Assembly: GCF_001039355.2 (NCBI RefSeq)
Contig: NW_019775682.1
Coordinates: 62,374-94,414, forward strand
Direction of reading: 5' to 3'
Origin: Lingula anatina
Lineage: Eukaryota; Brachiopoda; Lingulata; Lingulida; Lingulidae
Length of the DNA stretch: 32,041 nucleotides
Shown here: one piece after another, positions 20,501-25,728 of the stretch
Layout of the letters: the number at the start of each line of letters is the position of its first letter
Position numbering within the stretch: position 1 is the stretch's first letter
Position numbers and translations under genes: made by a program
The notes under the pieces: generated by a model
What the model saw: the letters and a program-made list of their open reading frames with translations, nothing else
Told to the model about the DNA's origin: nothing
Databases searched by the model: none

Positions 20501-23500
20501 GAAAACTTTAATAAATAAAACAGAATTTCCCACACCCTGAGCCTCCCAGACATATCCAAATCCATATCTGTATAACAGCGTTTTAACATCTGTGGCCCAA
20601 GTGTGCCTTCCACTTGAATCTAATTTAAATAACCCCTGNTATTCTAGCATCAAAATCATAAAACAACATAAAAAAGTTGAATAAGTAACCGAATAAGGAA
20701 TAAGGAACCAGGAATCAACTTCACCGGGGTATTTAAATAGCATATCATATACATGAGCAGGATAGCGATCTTCATTCATATGTACAAGCTTTAACCAATA
20801 TTTAATGCTATTTACCATATAATTGGTATACAATGGATATCTTCCGCATTTGCCTAGTACAGCTTCCGTCACAGTATTTGAACTAACACCTAATAAATAT
20901 CTACAAAATTTTGCTTTGAAGATTTCAATACTTTCTACTGGTTTATAACCCCATATCTCAGCACCATAGAAAAGAATGGCTGTTATCATTCTATCAAAAA
21001 GAAAGAAAGCTTCCTTAAAGGAAATACATGCTTGTTTCTTCAAACATAACTTAACAACAAATAATGCTTTATTGGCTTGGTTTATTTGGTGTTGGATAGT
21101 TTTACCCCAACCGAGGAAGGCACCAAAATATGTTCCTAAGTATTTATATGCAGGTACATGTACCGCTTCTAATTTTTTGCCCTTGAAAAACCACCTTTCA
21201 TTTTTCTTTATTTTGCCACCTCTCCTAAATACTACTATTGTCTTTTGGACATTTACTAGCATACCATTCTGGCTGCAATATTTTTCTAATTGATGGATTT
21301 GTTTCTGTAACCCCCCAACAGTGTCTGAAATGCATACAATGTCACCAGCATAAAGCAAAGACATGAGATTTGGAAACATCTCTTTTATGTAAATACCCTG
21401 ACATCCAGCCTTGTTCAAACTATGATAGAATTCATTTATGAATAATGTAAATAGAAAAGGACTTAAAACATGCATCCTTGTAGAGTGCCCATGTTACATT
21501 TAAAATACTCAGTATATGGATCAATCCAGCTACATGCCGTGTGATACTAGATTTATCTGAACACTCTCTAAAACTGCACTTATAGGGACTATTCCCAGAC
21601 CCTATTGTACTAACTGTGGATTGATCTTTCTCCAAGGTATTCCCACTAAATTGCAATCAACATGAGCGGCTTAGATGTCTGTCATGCCTACTGAAGTTGC
21701 TATAGAGGGTAATAATTATCATTTACAGCTTCATTGGCTTGCCAGACATCTAAGACCCCATTTCCAGAGATTAGATCGATCTACTTTAGATCGACCTAAC
21801 TCCCTGGTGGTTCACGCTAAATAGCTGTCAGCCGAGCGGACACGAAAGTTAATTACCCCCTTACAGCTTGTAGAAGGCAGGACGGACATTTAAGCCGGAT
21901 TATCTGACAGTAATCTAGTGAGACTCCCCGCGGGGATAGATCGATCTAAAAGCTCTGGAAATACAGCCTAAGCTGCTTAAGCTGAAAGCAATTTACTGAG
22001 AAACCCCTCAGAGATGGATCAATCCTGTTAGATCGATATAGGTATGGGAACCCAGTCTTAAATTTTAATGTATGTGCAAGTCCCCATGTGTGAAAACCTC
22101 TGTACAAACAGATTCTTTATTGATACACCTTCACAAGTAAGGTACAATCAGAGAAAGTAGATCTAACTATAACAGTACAAACAAGTAAATGAATAAATAT
22201 ACATGACTTCAATGTTTACATGTAGAACAATACATAAATCAGTTTATAAAAAAAAAGATATATATAAAATGTATAATGATTATCTATAGGTGATGGATTT
22301 GAATACATATACTGGAAAGAGTACAATGTAGTAAGAGAGGGCCTGTTCCCTTTGTTGGAAGCATCTATTTACAAAACACATAACCATATACAGGCCTACC
22401 CAACTACCAGACTTGGCACGTAAGGATCCTGAATTAACTGGTATATCAGACCACACTACCCATTTTCAAGGTGTGTGTCAGATCGCATTTCGGAGTATCA
22501 TACCCCAGAACAAATTTTGTAGGACGACCGCGGGCTCATCCTGTCAGTGTTGAATAAACGTGTGACCTGTGGTTTGTGTTTGTTGGCGTGGGATCTGCAA
22601 CATTCAGTCTTGTCTCACTGTAAGTTGTCTCATATATAGTACAAAATTAATGTGTTAGCAACCCAGTTAGTACAATGTGTGACTCTGAATATAGCCCTAG
22701 TCTACACTGTTTGAAGGAATTAATACACGAACGCCTCATGAAATCATGGAGATTGAAGTTCCCTCTTTGTGTAACTCATATACTAACATGTGCAATAACT
22801 GCCCCATATTCAACAATACTGACAAAAGTCTATAGTCTCATACAAAGCATTTTTACCCCATATCCATATAACAGTGGTGGATTAAGGGGTGGGGTGGTGG
22901 GGGGTGGGGGGGTCAAGGGCGTCCTGACCCCCCGAACCCCATGCTGGGGGGGGCTTCACATCAGTGGACCCCCCTTTAAATAATTCTGGATCCACCCCTA
23001 CAAAATCCTCCTATCTTTACCTCCTAGTACTGACACTCCCCCACAGCATACTGGTACATTTGTTTGGCTTTATTTGGTTTAAAATGCAACACCCAAAACA
23101 CAATTTTTGGTTTTAAAACTTTTATGGAATACAATTTCTTTAAAAAATGCACCACCTTCTTGAGACCCAAAAGGGGCAAATTTTATGTGGAAAAATAAGG
23201 AAACAAAAATTTCAATTGGTCTGCTTTTTAACTTGGAACATGGTCAATCTTTCACAACAGGTTTGGTGTGCAGCTCGGTATTATGATAATTTGAAAAAAT
23301 GTCTATATACTGCACTTCTTCCTTTAACAGTGATTACGGTATGAAGATTACACACTCTTTTCATTTATTTATTTATCTATCTATCTGTTTTAAGTTTGTT
23401 TTAACTGATCATGAAGATAAATAACGCACCATAATCTTTTCTTTGGGCACTGCTCAAATTGTTGAATTATTGAAAAATAAAAAAGTAGTGTTTAAGCGAT

Positions 23501-25679
23501 TAATTGTCACCTAGCTTTGTCTTTGTGTAAATGTGAGGTTTTACAATTAATGCTGTCAAGACCATTCTAGGACTTAGTATAAGTAAGTTAAATGTGCTGT
23601 AACTTGGATTTTTATTACAGTTACGTATATTTACATACAGTAAATATGGTTTTTCTTTTAGATTTATATGAAATAAAAAATCTAGGACAAGAAAAAAATT
23701 ACATCATACATCCTTAAAAACACATGGAATAGATAACAAATTTGATGGTGTGTATTGCCTGCATGTGCCAGATCATTATAAAGGAACCAATAATAAACAG
23801 CACTTTTTTTTCCTTGTTCTACCTAAATGTAACTCTGCCACGCCAGTTAAGCAAGTCAAAAGAAAGGGTACAATTAACTGGCACAGGACACATCACCTCC
23901 ACATTAATGGAGCTATTGATGGTTTTTGAGGCCATAGAATATCCAGCTTATGTAGATCTAAAACTGAATTGTTTAACTGATTATGCAGAGCATATAGCAA
24001 CTTATGGTCAGTCAGAAATTAAAAAAAAATACTGTTATTCAGAGGAGCATGACAAATGCAAAGTGCAGGTGAATTAAAAGCATAAAATAAGATAAGATAA
24101 GATAAGACTTTATTTAGCCAATTATAAAAATCGGAAATCATTTTCCTTTTGGAGCAATATACAGAGTAAAATAATAAAATAGTACAATAAATAAATAAAT
24201 TAAGAATTTAGTTTTGAGATCAAATTAAAATGCGTCACTGCACTTGGATAAAAGCTGTTTAAAAAGCGTTTACTGCCTTTAAAAGTTAAAGGTCTACTGT
24301 TGCTTGGTAAGAAAGTAAAAAGAGATGTTGCAGGATGGAAAGAGTCTTTCATGGTGTTAACAATTCTTTTCTCCATCCTGTCTTTAAAAATATCATCCAG
24401 CTTGGGGAGATCGTGCCCAATAATCCTGCTTGCAGTTTTTACAACGTTTGTTAATTTCTTCCTTTCCTCCCCAGCTGTTCCGCTATACCATATTATAATT
24501 CCGTACGCTAGAATGCTTTCAATTACACACCTGTAAAAATTGACTAAAATAGGCACGCTATCAGTAAAAGTTCTCAATGATCTTAAAAAATACAGTCTTT
24601 GCTGTGCCTTCTTTACACTCTTTGCGGTGTTATCTTTCCAATTCAATTTACTGTTAAGGTGTATACCAAGTAGTTTAAATTCCTCTACTATACTAACTTC
24701 AACATTACCAATGGTGAGTGGTACCTTTACATTCTGATTAATTCTAAAATCCACTATCATTTCTTTGGTTTTAGCTACGTTCAAGATAAGATCATTGCTC
24801 TCGCACCAGCTTAACACCGACTCAACAGATTCTCTTTATGTACTCTCGTCGTTATCAGTAACTAGCCCCACAAGCGTAGTATCATCCGCAAATTTCATGA
24901 GAAAAGTCCCGTCGCTTACACTAGTACAATCATAGGTAAAAAGGGAGTAAAGACAAGGTGAAAGGACGCATCCCTGTGGTGCACCGGTATTTAAGACTGT
25001 TGTTTTTGAGCTAAAAGAGCCGACTTTAACAGATTGTCTTCTATCTAAAAGAAAGTCTAAAATCCAGTCACAAATAAAAACAGGTAGCTTAAGATGGTTT
25101 AAAAGTTTCAGATATAGTTTTTTTGGCACAATTGTGTTAAAAGCTGAACTGTAGTCCATAAATAAAATCCTTGCATAAGAATTTTTGTTATCTAAGTGTT
25201 GTAGGACATTGTGTAGGCACAGATTAATTGCATCTTCAACATTTCTGTTAGATCGATAAGCGAACTGCAGTGGGTCCAAGGTTTTCGGCACAATTTCTTT
25301 AATAAAATTTAAAACTAATTTTTCTAAAATTTTCATGGGCACCGGAGTCAGAGCCACTGGTCTAAGATCGTTTAAGCTGGTAACTCGGTTGGATTTAGGT
25401 ACCGGGATGATAGACGCCGTCTTCCAGAGCAATGGTACTTTGCGGATTTGTAGAGACCAATTGTAAATGACAGTAAAGACGTACGCAAGTTGGTCAGCAC
25501 AGAGTTTGAGAACACGAGGTGAAATTCCATCCGGCCCAGACGCCTTACGAACATTGAGACGCAGAAATTGGCGTTTTACTTGCCAGGGGGGAGAACACGA
25601 GGTGAAATTCCATCCGGCCCAGACGCCTTACGAACATTGAGACGCAGAAATTGCCGTTTTACTTGTCAGCAACCTGCAG

Positions 25680-25728
<49 letters not shown>

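Noticed and set aside
20348-21475. An intact 375-residue retrotransposon protein
   Set aside because: The last 25 or so residues come from an inserted MITE, the start is an artefact of a frameshift in the LSP box, and the true C terminus lies beyond the MITE.
21532-21604. Cys/His-containing peptide (YKCSFRECSDKSSITRH) resembling a zinc finger
   Set aside because: The Cys-Cys and Cys-His spacings do not fit a C2H2 finger and the segment lies between transposon fragments.
22391-22551. Open frame across the 161-bp repeat as a conserved coding exon
   Set aside because: All four differences between the two copies change the amino acid in the open frame, which is the opposite of purifying selection on protein.
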